A DNA stretch of 64,000 bases from JAEUIG01 sp046349775 (lineage in GTDB: Bacteria > Planctomycetota > Planctomycetia > Planctomycetales > Planctomycetaceae): the NCBI GenBank assembly GCA_046349775.1, contig JAXMBS010000013.1, positions 1 to 64,000 of the forward strand, written 5' to 3'. The position numbers were made by a program, and so were the translations under genes. Every line of letters begins with the position of its first letter. The first letter of the stretch is position 1. Below the pieces are notes generated by a model. The model did no database searches and was not told the origin of the DNA. It worked only from the letters and a program-made list of their open reading frames with translations. Below, one piece after another: positions 54,109 to 63,265 of the stretch.

Positions 54109-55263
54109 TTGCCCGTTTACCTCGACTACCACGCCACGACCCTCATCGATCCCCGCGTCGCCGCCGAGATGCGGCCGTGGCTGGGGGAGCGGTTCGGAAA
54201 TCCCGCGAGCACTGGGCACGCCGTCGGACGCGCGGCGGCCGAAGCTGTCGCGGCGGCGCGGACGACGATTGCCGCTGCGATCGGTGCCGAGGCGGAGTCG
54301 ATCATCTTCACCAGTGGTGCGACAGAGGCGAATAATCTCGCGCTCAAGGGGGTGCTCCAGGCTGCCGGGCGCGGCGCACAACTCATCACGAATGCGGCCG
54401 AGCACCGCAGCGTTCTCGACCCGGCCCGCCGACTCCGCCGCGAAGGCTGCGGCGTAACAATCGTCCCGGTTGATCCCCACGGCCGTGTTGATCCCCGGCA
54501 GATCGAGAACGCTTTGCAGCCGGCGACGCGGCTCGTCTCCGTGATGCTGGCCAACAACGAAGTCGGCACCGCGAATCCAATCCGTGAAATCGGCGATCTC
54601 TGCCGCGAGCGCGGTGTGCTGCTGCATTGTGACGCCGCCCAAGCTGTCGGGAAGCTGCCGCTGGATCTGGAGGCGCTACCGGTCGATCTGCTGACGTTCA
54701 ACGCCCACAAGTTATGCGGACCGCAGGGGATCGGAGCGCTGTATATCCGCAAGGCTGACCCGCCGATCCCGCTCCTGCCGTTGATCGACGGCGGTGGCCA
54801 TGAGCGCGGCCTGCGCAGCGGGACTCTGCCCGTCGCTCTGATCATTGGTTTTGCTGCTGCCGTTCGGATCGCTGTCGCTGAGCGCGACACCGAACAGCCG
54901 CGCGTTGCCTTGCTGCGGGACCGGCTCCGCAGTGCGCTGGCGGGCAGCCTCAATGAGCTGACGTTCCACGGACACCCGGTGGAGCGGCTGGCCGGCAATC
55001 TGAACGTCGGTTTCGAAGGGGTCGACGGCGACGCGCTGCTGATCGGCGTCGCCGAACGCGGCCTGTGCGTCAGTTCCGGCTCGGCCTGTACCACGGCCAA
55101 CCCGGAACCGAGCCACGTCCTGCGGGCAATGGGCGTCCGCGACGGCCTCGCCCGGGCCAGCCTCCGGTTCGGCCTCGGCCGGTTTACGACGGCGGACGAA
55201 GTCGACGCGGCGGCAGAAATCGTTGTCGAGGTCGTTCGTGCGCTTCGCGGTGCGAAGGTGTGA
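54109..55263 (+). CDS. Cysteine desulfurase (NifS/IscS family)
   Basis: 384 residues from the TTG at 54109 (MPVYLDYHATT); the ATG at 54028 would add repeat-encoded residues with no family match. PLP lysine is K201 in FNAHKLCGPQG, the catalytic cysteine is C327 in SSGSACT, and H99 (AEHRS) is the PLP-stacking histidine. It mobilises sulfur for iron-sulfur clusters or tRNA thiolation. No IscU or MnmA is adjacent. The final residues ALRGAKV overlap a repeat word. Confidence 0.93.
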   Translation: MPVYLDYHATTLIDPRVAAEMRPWLGERFGNPASTGHAVGRAAAEAVAAARTTIAAAIGAEAESIIFTSGATEANNLALKGVLQAAGRGAQLITNAAEHRSVLDPARRLRREGCGVTIVPVDPHGRVDPRQIENALQPATRLVSVMLANNEVGTANPIREIGDLCRERGVLLHCDAAQAVGKLPLDLEALPVDLLTFNAHKLCGPQGIGALYIRKADPPIPLLPLIDGGGHERGLRSGTLPVALIIGFAAAVRIAVAERDTEQPRVALLRDRLRSALAGSLNELTFHGHPVERLAGNLNVGFEGVDGDALLIGVAERGLCVSSGSACTTANPEPSHVLRAMGVRDGLARASLRFGLGRFTTADEVDAAAEIVVEVVRALRGAKV

Positions 55264-55336
55264 ATGTATGAAGAGTGCGAAGGAACGATCTTACTTTTGC
55301 ACCTTCACACCTTTGTACGTTCGCACCCCGGTGTTG
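55252..55336. repeat. GCGAAGGTGTGAATGTATGAA inverted repeat
   Basis: gcgaaggtgtgaatg (55252 on) faces caccttcacacctttgtac (about 55303-55322). It overlaps the last codons of the cysteine desulfurase gene. Confidence 0.7.
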
Positions 55337-55384
55337 AGAACATCGCCTCAATACCGCATAATCTGCGGCAACGGGAGACCTGCC

Positions 55385-55894
55385 GTGGCCTTGCGCTCCA
55401 ATCACTACGACGCCGCGTTCGAGGCGTATCTCCGCACGGAGCGGCGCCCGTATGTTGCCGTCGACGAGGCCCGCCGCGCCCTGTCGGCCGACTCCTCGCT
55501 CAAATCCCTCGACTTCATCGTCTACTCGACTCACGGCAAGAACCTGCTCGTCGACGTCAAAGGCCGCAAGTTCCCCACCGGCGCCGACGGCCAGGGCCAG
55601 CGCTGGGAGAACTGGGCTGAAGAGGACGACCTCGCCAGCCTGCTTCGCTGGCAGCAGCTCTTCGGCGGCGACTTTCGCTCTGCCCTGATTTTCGCCTACG
55701 ACATTTGCGAACCCCGCTGGCACGAGCAGCATCCGCAGCGCTGGGAGTTCCGCGAGCGGACGTATGCGTTTTACGGCGTCTGGGCCGATGAATACGCGGC
55801 CGTCATGCGTGGCCGCTCCCGCGCCTGGGAGACCGTCACCGTCCCCCGCCGCGACTACCACACACTGCGTCGCCCGATTGCCGAGCTGCTGTGA
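55385..55894 (+). CDS. HYExAFE family protein, PD-(D/E)xK-like
   Basis: 169 residues from the GTG at 55385 with GGGAG upstream. The family name motif is HYDAAFE at residues 7-13. E13, D43 (SLDF) and D57-V-K59 (LLVDVKG) have the order of a PD-(D/E)xK nuclease active site. The family is known from planctomycetes and has no established function. The nuclease-like reading is inference. Confidence 0.85.
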   Translation: MALRSNHYDAAFEAYLRTERRPYVAVDEARRALSADSSLKSLDFIVYSTHGKNLLVDVKGRKFPTGADGQGQRWENWAEEDDLASLLRWQQLFGGDFRSALIFAYDICEPRWHEQHPQRWEFRERTYAFYGVWADEYAAVMRGRSRAWETVTVPRRDYHTLRRPIAELL

Positions 55895-55983
55895 ACTTCG
55901 CCAATCCCACCTGACACCCAATGCGTCTGTCCATGCCTGCTCAACAGCGATTATCATCGTTCATCAGCGGTTGCTGTCTGCCT

Positions 55984-56181
55984 GTGAACCGGTTGCGCCG
56001 CCGATTCCTGGCCGTGCTGCCGCTGCTGGTTCTCCACGTGGCTCCGGCCCTTGCCCAGCAGCCTGCCGGCGGATCGCAGATCGTCGTCCAGGAGCGCGTC
56101 CCTTACGTCGAGTCGCTGGTCGCCGCGGCCCTGTGCGGCGCTGCGATATTCGCGGTTTGCCGTTCCAGCCGGCGCAACTGA
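55984..56181 (+). CDS. Small signal-peptide membrane protein
   Basis: 65 residues from the GTG at 55984; a longer frame from 55921 translates a GATTATCATCGTTCATCAGCGG repeat word. A signal-like helix (RRFLAVLPLLVLHVAPALA) and a second helix SLVAAALCGAAIFAVCRSSRRN are present. Short proteins with this PYVESLVAA...CRSSRR end look conserved in planctomycetes. Function unknown. Confidence 0.55.
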   Translation: MNRLRRRFLAVLPLLVLHVAPALAQQPAGGSQIVVQERVPYVESLVAAALCGAAIFAVCRSSRRN

Positions 56182-56259
56182 AGGTCGCAACTGTCGCATC
56201 GCTGCTTGACCACTCTGTCACTCTTCAACTCTTTCACCCTGGTACCCCGTCCCGCCTCG

Positions 56260-56688
56260 ATGCCGCTCGGCCACGGCCAGCTGTTCAATCGCTTCTCGAA
56301 GTTCGCCGCCCGTGCGACCGGGCACCCGTTCGCATTTCTGCTCGCAATGCTGACGATCGTCGTCTGGGGCCTGACCGGTCCGCTGTTCGGCTTCAGTGAC
56401 ACCTGGCAGCTCGTCATCAACACCGGCACGACGGTGGTGACGTTCCTGATGGTGTTCCTGATTCAGAACACGCAGAACCGCGACAGCGCCGCCCTGCAGA
56501 TCAAGCTTGACGAACTGATCCGCGCGACCAACACCGCCCATAACGCGCTGCTCGACCTGGAGGAGCTCGACGCCGTTGAATTGGAGCGGCTGCGGGAACG
56601 CTACGAGCAACTGGCCACCGCCGCCCGCGTCCAGATCGAACGGGGCGAATCCGACCTCGGTTCGCCGCAAATCGACAAGCCAACGTGA
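56260..56688 (+). CDS. Low-affinity iron permease family membrane protein
   Basis: 142 residues from the ATG at 56260. The family pattern is clear: FNRFSKFAARATGHPFAFLLAMLTIVVWGLTGPLF, SDTWQLVINTGTTVVTFLMVFLIQNTQNRDSAALQIKLDELIRA, then an acidic coiled tail. The name comes from a yeast iron transporter; bacterial members are short, have two or three helices and no proven transport role. Confidence 0.9.
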   Translation: MPLGHGQLFNRFSKFAARATGHPFAFLLAMLTIVVWGLTGPLFGFSDTWQLVINTGTTVVTFLMVFLIQNTQNRDSAALQIKLDELIRATNTAHNALLDLEELDAVELERLRERYEQLATAARVQIERGESDLGSPQIDKPT

Positions 56689-56838
56689 CAACGTCGTCAG
56701 AATGAAAAGCAGGATGCGACAAAGAGAACAGAGGACGCCGAACATGAGATATCGCCGACGATTCTTCGGCTACGCACACGAAATCTCCCGCCGAAAGTCG
56801 CCCAGCGCCTTCAATCGTGCTCGACCTCGCGCAACAGC

Positions 56839-56922
56839 TTCGTGACCTTCGTTGCCTTCTGTAAATCCTGTCTTTGTTCGATGAAAGAAGTTTGAACAGA
56901 ATGGCGCGAAGGACACAAAAGT
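56839..56922. repeat. TTCGTGACCTTCGTTGCC word inverted repeat
   Basis: cttcgtgaccttcgttgccttctgta faces gaacagaatggcgcgaaggacac. It is the same family as the inner pair at 50466-50527. Confidence 0.65.
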
Positions 56923-56953
56923 AAGACTCAGACGTCTATTTCTTGTGACCCCA

Positions 56954-57265
56954 ATGCGCACGACCCGGTTGCGACGAATCGTCAGACGTGCCGTCACAAT
57001 CCTGGCGGTCGTGGTGCTGCTGCTCGGCGGTTACGTCAGCGCCTATCTTGCGGTGGAGTTTTTAAAGGGACGCGCCGGTGTGATCCCGGGACAAGGCGAT
57101 CTCTTTGCGTTCGCTCCGCTCCAGCAGTATCAGCATTCCGATCTTCCAGGGAGCATCACATTCGCCGCCGTCAGTGTGTGGTGCCGCAACGGCGGACAGG
57201 TCCCGTTCGACGAGACTTCCGAGAATGTCCGCAAGAATTCGATTGGGCGGGAATGGCAATGGTAG
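56954..57265 (+). CDS. Small single-pass membrane protein, unknown
   Basis: 103 residues from the ATG at 56954 (MRTTRLRRIVRRAVTILAVV). One membrane helix follows a basic N-terminus, then a short outer region with QQYQHSDLPGSITFAAVSV. Not recognised. Convergent with the IlvA-like gene. Coding evidence is moderate. Confidence 0.5.
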   Translation: MRTTRLRRIVRRAVTILAVVVLLLGGYVSAYLAVEFLKGRAGVIPGQGDLFAFAPLQQYQHSDLPGSITFAAVSVWCRNGGQVPFDETSENVRKNSIGREWQW

Positions 57266-57334
57266 CCCACCATCTGCAGCAAGCCCGGGCGAGAACCAGT
57301 GGCGATCGTCTCCGTTTCGTCTCTTCCCTCCTGT

Positions 57335-58321
57335 TCAGTTTTCTTCCCCGCGGTGCAGCGTGTCCGACAGTTGATCGAGGTCGACATTGCCGCCGGACAG
57401 GATGATCCCGACCCGCAGCGTCGCGAACGTCGCCGCCTGTCGCCGCACTGCCGCCACCGCCACGGCCGACGACGGCTCGATCACGACCTTCAGCCGCGTC
57501 CAGACGAACTTCAGCGCCTCCACAATTTCCGCCTCAGTCACGGTGATGATCCGCTCGACGTGCCGCTGCAGTACTGGAAACGTGCATTGCCCCAGGCTGG
57601 TCTTGAGCCCGTCCGCGATCGTCACGGGGTTCTCCGAAGGCACGATCCGCCCCGCTGCCAGTGACCGGTAGGCGTCGTCCGCCGTTGCCGGCTCTCCCAG
57701 CAGCACCCGGCACTCGGGCGCAACGTAGTGCGTTGTCAGCGCCGTTCCCGCGGCCAGTCCGCCGCCTCCGACCGGGCACACGACCGCATCCAGCCGCGGG
57801 ATCTGCTCATGCAGTTCCAGCGACGCCGTCGCCTGCCCCGCCACGATTCGCAGGTCATCATACGGGTGAACGAGCGTCGCCCCGGTCTCGGCGATCACCC
57901 GCGCTGCGGTGGCCTCGCGATCGGCGAGCGTCGGCCGGCAGTCGTAGACCTTCGCGCCGTATCCCGCGACCGCACTGCGCTTGATCGGCGGCGCGTTCTC
58001 CGGGATCACCACGTACGCCGGAATTCCGCGCACATGTGCCGCTGCCGCCAGCGCCGCCCCGTGATTGCCGGACGAGTGCGTGACAACGCCGCGTGCCGCT
58101 TCTGCCGCGCTCAGACTCAGCACGGCGTTGCACGCGCCGCGAAACTTGAATGCTCCCGTCCGCTGGAAGTTCTCGCATTTCAGGTACGCGCGGCATCCCA
58201 GCCACTCGTCAAGCCGGCGGCTCGTCAACACCTCCGTCCGCCGGACGAGCGGTCCGATCCGCTCCGCCGCCGCGCGAATTTCGGCCAGTGTCAACGGTGT
58301 GTCGGGTGTCGCCATCGGCAA
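57335..58321 (-). CDS. Threonine ammonia-lyase / serine racemase family PLP enzyme
   Basis: 328 residues. PLP lysine K59 lies in TGAFKFRGA, the phosphate-binding loop is VGGGGLAAG, and SSGNHGAALA is the substrate loop. It is the short form without an ACT regulatory domain, so it may be a catabolic threonine/serine dehydratase or an aspartate-derivative ammonia-lyase and not biosynthetic IlvA. Divergent from guaA. Confidence 0.9.
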   Translation of the reverse strand: MPMATPDTPLTLAEIRAAAERIGPLVRRTEVLTSRRLDEWLGCRAYLKCENFQRTGAFKFRGACNAVLSLSAAEAARGVVTHSSGNHGAALAAAAHVRGIPAYVVIPENAPPIKRSAVAGYGAKVYDCRPTLADREATAARVIAETGATLVHPYDDLRIVAGQATASLELHEQIPRLDAVVCPVGGGGLAAGTALTTHYVAPECRVLLGEPATADDAYRSLAAGRIVPSENPVTIADGLKTSLGQCTFPVLQRHVERIITVTEAEIVEALKFVWTRLKVVIEPSSAVAVAAVRRQAATFATLRVGIILSGGNVDLDQLSDTLHRGEEN

Positions 58322-58452
58322 TCATTGATCAGCAGGCAGCAAGTGAGCCGTGCAATATGCAGTATGCGAGCGGCAATCCGCAATCGGAAATTCGCGGCGA
58401 CGTGGGCTTCCCTGTCACGATTCATCCGCTAAACTCACGGTTTGGTCGACCG

Positions 58453-58489
58453 CCGGTCGCGACTCTGTCGCGGACCGGTTCCTTTTTTT
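58453..58489 (+). terminator. Terminator-like hairpin in the guaA leader
   Basis: CCGGTCGCGAC (58453-58463) pairs with GTCGCGgACCGG (58467-58478, one bulged G), followed by ttcc and seven T. It points in the guaA direction and lies 118 bases before the guaA start, downstream of no plus-strand gene. It may be an attenuator or just a palindromic element. Confidence 0.5.
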
Positions 58490-58502
58490 GGCGGCAAGCG
58501 CA

Positions 58503-58590
58503 GGGTTGACTGGCCGCGCCCGTCAGGAAGCGGTCCCGGACGCCGTTTGTCAACCGAATCAATGGCGCTCCCTCACGGTCGCGGCTAGTA
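58503..58590. repeat. AGCCGCGACCGTGAGGGAGCG palindromic element
   Basis: gttgactggccgcgcccgtcaggaagcg (58504-58531) faces cgctccctcacggtcgcggctagtac (about 58566-58591) with about 80 percent complementarity, and gacgccgtttgtcaac lies in the centre. Confidence 0.65.
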
Positions 58591-58606
58591 CGAGTACCGA
58601 CAACCG

Positions 58607-60217
58607 ATGTCCGATCACCAACCACCTTTCCTCGATCGCACCCCCGGCCGGGGGGATCTCGGCGTTGTCGATCCCCAGCGTGAGGAACTGGTCCTCGTCC
58701 TGGATTTCGGCTCGCAGACGGCGCAGCTCATCGCCCGCCGCGTGCGTGATCAGCACGTCTTCTGCCAGCTCGTGCGACACGACCTGCCGGCTGCACGCAT
58801 TCGCGAACTGAACCCCAAAGGGCTGATCCTCTCCGGCGGCCCTGCCAGCGTCTACGAGCCTGGCGCTCCCCTGCCCGACCCGGAGATTTTCCATCTCGGC
58901 ATCCCGGTCCTCGGCATCTGCTACGGCATGCAGGCCCTGTGCCGCGCCCTTGGCAGCGAGGTCTCCCCGGCGAACTCCCGCGAATTCGGCCACACGCTCT
59001 GCCGCAAGGTCGGCGACGATCCGCTGATGCAGGGTCTGCCGCGCGAGTGGACTGTGTGGATGAGCCACGGCGATCAAGTTCGCGATCTCAGCGCTCATTT
59101 TACGCAACTGGCGGCGACGGAAACCTGTCCCAACGCCGCGATCCGGCACCACGTCCTGCCGATCTACGGCCTGCAGTTCCACCCGGAGGTGACACACACC
59201 GATCATGGCCAGGCACTGCTCGCCAACTTCGTCACGCATGTTTGTCACTGCCGCGGGGATTGGAAAATCACCTCGCTCATTGAGCGGGAGGTCGCCGCGC
59301 TCCGCGAGCGCGTCGGCCGGAGGCGCGTGATTTGCGGCCTGTCCGGCGGGGTGGATTCGTCCGTCACGGCGGCGCTGCTGTTCAAGGCGATCGGCAAGCA
59401 ACTCTCGTGCATCTTTGTGGACAACGGCCTGTTGCGGAAAGGGGAGCGGGAGCAGGTCCGCGAACAGTTCAGCGAACATTTCCAGACCGACCTGCACGTC
59501 GTTGACGCCCGACAGCGGTTCCTGGACGCGCTGGCCGGTGTGACCGACCCGCAGGCCAAGCGGAAGGCGATTGGCCGGGTGTTCATCGAGGTTTTTCGCA
59601 AAGAAGCGGAGTCGATCCCCGATGCCCATTTCCTCGCGCAGGGCACGCTCTATCCCGATGTGATCGAGTCCGGCGGCAGCAAGGACGGCCCGGCCGCGGC
59701 GATCAAGCATCACCACAATGTCGGCGGCCTGCCGGAAGACCTGGGATTCGAACTCATCGAACCGCTGCGCGACCTGTTCAAGGACGAAGTCCGCCGCATG
59801 GGCTTGGAACTCGGCCTGCCGGAAGATCTGATCTGGCGGCACCCGTTCCCCGGACCCGGTCTCGCGGTCCGGTGCCTGGGTGCGATCACCGAACAACGTC
59901 TCGACACATTGCGCGAAGCCGACGCCATCTTCATTGAAGAGCTGATCGCGGCCGACCTGTACCGAGATGTTCAGCAGGCGTTCGCGGTGCTGTTGCCCTT
60001 GCAGACGGTCGGCGTGATGGGAGACGCCCGCACCTACGAGGACGTGATCGCCATCCGCTCAGTCAACACCGACAACTTCATGACGGCGGACTGGTCGCGG
60101 CTGCCGTACGACCTGTTGCAGCGCGTGTCGACGCGGATCATCAACAGTGTCCGCGGCGTCAATCGCGTCGTTTTCGACATCAGCTCGAAGCCGCCGAGCA
60201 CGATCGAGTGGGAGTGA
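58607..60217 (+). CDS. guaA: GMP synthase (glutamine-hydrolysing)
   Basis: 536 residues converting XMP to GMP. The glutaminase has nucleophile C105 in LGICYGMQA and FHPEVTHT. The ATP pyrophosphatase has the P-loop GLSGGVDSSVTAALL, and the dimerisation domain has HPFPGPGLAVRCLG and the end KPPSTIEWE, so the gene is complete. The N-terminus has about 25 extra residues before the amidotransferase fold. The leader contains a terminator-like hairpin. Confidence 0.98.
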   Translation: MSDHQPPFLDRTPGRGDLGVVDPQREELVLVLDFGSQTAQLIARRVRDQHVFCQLVRHDLPAARIRELNPKGLILSGGPASVYEPGAPLPDPEIFHLGIPVLGICYGMQALCRALGSEVSPANSREFGHTLCRKVGDDPLMQGLPREWTVWMSHGDQVRDLSAHFTQLAATETCPNAAIRHHVLPIYGLQFHPEVTHTDHGQALLANFVTHVCHCRGDWKITSLIEREVAALRERVGRRRVICGLSGGVDSSVTAALLFKAIGKQLSCIFVDNGLLRKGEREQVREQFSEHFQTDLHVVDARQRFLDALAGVTDPQAKRKAIGRVFIEVFRKEAESIPDAHFLAQGTLYPDVIESGGSKDGPAAAIKHHHNVGGLPEDLGFELIEPLRDLFKDEVRRMGLELGLPEDLIWRHPFPGPGLAVRCLGAITEQRLDTLREADAIFIEELIAADLYRDVQQAFAVLLPLQTVGVMGDARTYEDVIAIRSVNTDNFMTADWSRLPYDLLQRVSTRIINSVRGVNRVVFDISSKPPSTIEWE

Positions 60218-60292
60218 GCGTCGAGCTGCGGAGCGTTGGGCCGAAGTCGTCGTCAGTTTTCCCGCAGCGCCGCAAGGACGGCAGACCGCACG

Positions 60293-61471
60293 TCAGCGGC
60301 CGGCGGGATGCTCGCCGTGTTCGTAGACAATGTGCGCCCGCCCGACGAGCATCGGGTCCAGGCTGCCGATCGCCTCGACGTCCTTGTTCTTGTACGGGAG
60401 CCGGTGCAGGACGTAGCGCAGCGCGTTGAGTCGTGCCCGCTTTTTGCAGTCGGACTTGATCACCGTCCACGGCGCGTCGGCCGTGTCGGTATGGAAGAAC
60501 ATGTTCTCCTTGGCCCGCGTGTACGCGTCCCATTTGTCGAGCGACGCCAGATCGACCGGAGACAGCTTCCATTGCTTGAGCGGATGCGCCTTCCGCTCTT
60601 CAAACCGGCGGCGCTGCTCCGCGCGGCTGACTGAGAACCAGAACTTGATGAGGTGCACGCCGCTGCGCACCAGGTTGCGCTCGAATTCCGGAGCCTGCCG
60701 CAGAAATTCGTGGTATTCATCGTCGGTGCAGAAGCCCATCACCCGCTCGACCCCGGCGCGGTTGTACCAGGACCGGTCAAACAGCACGATTTCTCCGGCC
60801 GTTGGCAGGTGCTCGACGTAGCGCTGGAAATACCATTGGCCGCGCTCGACTTCGCTGGGCTTCTCGAGCGCCACAACCCGCGCACCGCGCGGATTCAGAT
60901 GCTCCATGCAGCGCTTGATCGTGCCCCCCTTTCCGGCGGCGTCGCGCCCCTCGAACAGGATGACGACTTTCTCCCTCGCCGATTTCACCCACGCTTGCAG
61001 CTTCAGCAGTTCGACCTGCAGGTGATACTTCTGCTTCTCGTAGTTCTTTCGCGAGAGGAGATTCTGGTACGGGTATGCTCCTTCGCGCCAGCTCTCGGAA
61101 AGCTCGGCGTCGGCTTCGTCCCGTTTCCTGGCCGCCGGCTGTCCGTCCTTCAGCAGCTTGCGCAGCGTCGCCGCATCATCAGGCGACGCTCCTGAAAGGA
61201 TGGCGTTCAGTGCCTGCGCCAGGGCCGGAATGTCCGTCGGCAACCCCAAGTTCACAATGTCCGTGACGGCTTCGGCCTGCGACTGCCGGGCAGCATCAAT
61301 CGACTGGTTGACCTCAAATCGCTCGATCCCGATTTCATCCAGCATGGGCGCCATGTCGCCCTCAATAACTTCGCGCACAGCGCGTTTGCGGGGCTTCGCG
61401 GATTTCGTGGCGTCCGCATCGCCGTCACCGTTTTGCAGAGAGTGCTTGGCCATCAGAGTTGCCGCTTGCAT
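60293..61471 (-). CDS. Polyphosphate kinase 2
   Basis: 392 residues from the ATG at 61471 (an ATG at 61453 is an alternative). The P-loop is GRDAAGKG at about 175-182, and lid and Walker B motifs are LNPRGARVVALEKPSEVERGQWYFQRYVEHLP-like and LFDRSWYNRAGVERVMGF. PPK2 enzymes phosphorylate GDP or ADP with polyphosphate. The N-terminal 130 residues are an extra, family-variable part. Confidence 0.95.
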   Translation of the reverse strand: MQAATLMAKHSLQNGDGDADATKSAKPRKRAVREVIEGDMAPMLDEIGIERFEVNQSIDAARQSQAEAVTDIVNLGLPTDIPALAQALNAILSGASPDDAATLRKLLKDGQPAARKRDEADAELSESWREGAYPYQNLLSRKNYEKQKYHLQVELLKLQAWVKSAREKVVILFEGRDAAGKGGTIKRCMEHLNPRGARVVALEKPSEVERGQWYFQRYVEHLPTAGEIVLFDRSWYNRAGVERVMGFCTDDEYHEFLRQAPEFERNLVRSGVHLIKFWFSVSRAEQRRRFEERKAHPLKQWKLSPVDLASLDKWDAYTRAKENMFFHTDTADAPWTVIKSDCKKRARLNALRYVLHRLPYKNKDVEAIGSLDPMLVGRAHIVYEHGEHPAGR

Positions 61472-61622
61472 CAAGAAAGGCCGTCAAAGTGCTGAAGTAT
61501 AGCACAAAGTGGGGGTGGCGGCGCAGGCCCGTAGACGTCGGCAACGTTGAGCAGGTGTCGTCGCGGATCCGTGCGGAGAGGATGTGCAGAAGCGTCTCTT
61601 GTTCGCGGCCTTCTCCTTGCAA

Positions 61623-61642
61623 TGTGTGCACCGATGCACACA
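61623..61642. other. TGTGTGCA-ccga-TGCACACA hairpin
   Basis: An 8-base perfect stem with a four-base loop in the gap between the ppk2 start and the trmL stop. No T-run. It could be an operator or a small stem-loop. Confidence 0.45.
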
Positions 61643-61669
61643 GGCGCGGGCCAATAGTGGTCGCCGCCT

Positions 61670-62131
61670 TCAAAATCCGCGTAGTCCTCCGATCTGACGT
61701 ACTCCTTCATACAGCACCGTGTTGACCGTGCTCGCGAGATTCAGACTTCGCACCTCGTCCCGCATCGGCAACTTGAGGCAGCGATGTGCATGCGCCGTGC
61801 GGAGCGACTCCGGCAGTCCGCGCGTCTCACTGCCGAACACGAACACGTCCTCGTCGGCGAACTCCGCCTCCCAGATCAGCTTCTCCGCGAAGCGCGAGAA
61901 GAGCCACTTGGGCCGATCGCCGAGGTGCTGTTCGAGTTCCTGCCAGCTGTCGACCGCCTGCCAGTCGAGGTGCTGCCAGTAGTCCATTCCCGCGCGTTTG
62001 AGATAGCGGTCGTCGAGCAGAAACCCGAGCGGACGGACGAGCCACAGCTTGGCGCCAACCGCCACGCAACTGCGGCCGATATTCCCGCAGTTTTGCGGGA
62101 TATCCGGTTGATACAGGACAACATGGAACAT
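61670..62131 (-). CDS. trmL: tRNA (cytidine(34)-2'-O)-methyltransferase
   Basis: 153 residues from the ATG at 62131 (MFHVVLYQPDIPQNCGNIGRSC), the canonical start of the family. The knotted SPOUT fold motifs are VFGSETRGLPESL and LPMRDEVRSLNLASTVNTVLYE. It methylates the wobble position of tRNA-Leu in the cytoplasm. Upstream of ppk2 on the same strand with a 198-base gap. Confidence 0.95.
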   Translation of the reverse strand: MFHVVLYQPDIPQNCGNIGRSCVAVGAKLWLVRPLGFLLDDRYLKRAGMDYWQHLDWQAVDSWQELEQHLGDRPKWLFSRFAEKLIWEAEFADEDVFVFGSETRGLPESLRTAHAHRCLKLPMRDEVRSLNLASTVNTVLYEGVRQIGGLRGF

Positions 62132-62275
62132 CTGTCCGATGATGCCCTGCGGCACCCAGTATGTCGAGCGTGGCTCGCTGGCTGATCGCTGACCGCAGAC
62201 AGCTCATCTTGACCCGAAACTAACTCTTTCGTAGAAGTCCCCGCCCCTGTTCAGGGTTTGTACGGGAATTGCGCC

Positions 62276-63193
62276 ATGGACGGCATTCGATCAGAACCGG
62301 TTCGATCGCACGACCACCGCGCGCACGCCTCGTCCGCCGGGTCATCTCAACGCGTTGGATTCACGATTCTCGAACTGCTGGCCGCCACGGCGATCGTCTC
62401 GACACTGCTCGCGGTCGTGCTGCCGGCGATCGGCTCGGCCCGGGAAGCAGCGCACCGACTGCAATGCTCCAGCCAATTGAAGCAGGTTGGCCTGGCGCTG
62501 CACGCCTACCACGACGCGTTTCAATGCCTGCCCGCAGGTTGGCAATGGGAAGCGACGCGTAACACGGCCTACGGCTGGGCCAGCCCGCTGCTCCCCTATC
62601 TCGAGCGGCAGGAAACGTATTCCCTGATCGATCGCAACGTCCCGATTGCCGCCCCCGCGAACGCCGCCGTCCGCGAGCGCCGCATTCCGCTGTTCACCTG
62701 CCCATCGGACCTTGCCGGCGATCAGTTCGAACTCTTTTCCGCGTTGGATGACCCGGCACCGGAAGTGCCAGGCGTCTACAGCAACGATTTGCTGGTGCTG
62801 CTGCCATCAGCCAATCAAGTCGCGGTCTTCGGCAGCATGGAACCGGATGATTCTTATCCCGCGCCCGCCGGCGACGGTGCTTTCATCGATTCTCGGCCGA
62901 TTCGCCTCGTGGAATGCCTGCGCGGGACTTCGAATATCCTGTTCGTGGGCGAACGGACCGCTGCGCGGCTGCCGTCGACCTGGTTGGGTGTCGACCGCCA
63001 CGGCGAAGACGCCGTTTGCCGGCTGACGGGCATCGCCGACGTCGCACCGAACTGCAGCAACTGTGATGAATGTGAATTCTCCAGCCGGCATCCCGGCGGA
63101 GTGAATTTTCTGTTCGGCGACGGCCGCGTGGAACTCGTCGCCAACGCTATTGATGCGCCCACGTACCGCCGGTTGGCGCGCCGAGGCGACTGA
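62276..63193 (+). CDS. DUF1559 prepilin-like protein
   Basis: 305 residues from the ATG at 62276. A type IV prepilin-like cleavage motif G-FTILELLAATAIVSTLLAVVLPA follows a 34-residue leader. The DUF1559 body has QCSSQLKQVGLALHAYHDAFQCLPAG and ends with the family motif RHPGGVNFLFGDGRVELV. The family is hugely expanded in planctomycetes and probably makes surface or pseudopilus structures. A CxxCxxC cluster (NCSNCDEC) near the end is a local addition. Confidence 0.95.
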   Translation: MDGIRSEPVRSHDHRAHASSAGSSQRVGFTILELLAATAIVSTLLAVVLPAIGSAREAAHRLQCSSQLKQVGLALHAYHDAFQCLPAGWQWEATRNTAYGWASPLLPYLERQETYSLIDRNVPIAAPANAAVRERRIPLFTCPSDLAGDQFELFSALDDPAPEVPGVYSNDLLVLLPSANQVAVFGSMEPDDSYPAPAGDGAFIDSRPIRLVECLRGTSNILFVGERTAARLPSTWLGVDRHGEDAVCRLTGIADVAPNCSNCDECEFSSRHPGGVNFLFGDGRVELVANAIDAPTYRRLARRGD

Positions 63194-63265
63194 CGCCAAC
63201 GCGCTCGTTCTGTCCCAAAATCGTCTACCGCAAATCGGATTTCGACATTCCCCTCGGCACTCGCC

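Noticed and set aside
58322..58606. Purine riboswitch before guaA
   Set aside because: I could not find the conserved junction bases of a purine or related riboswitch; only a hairpin and T-run are present.
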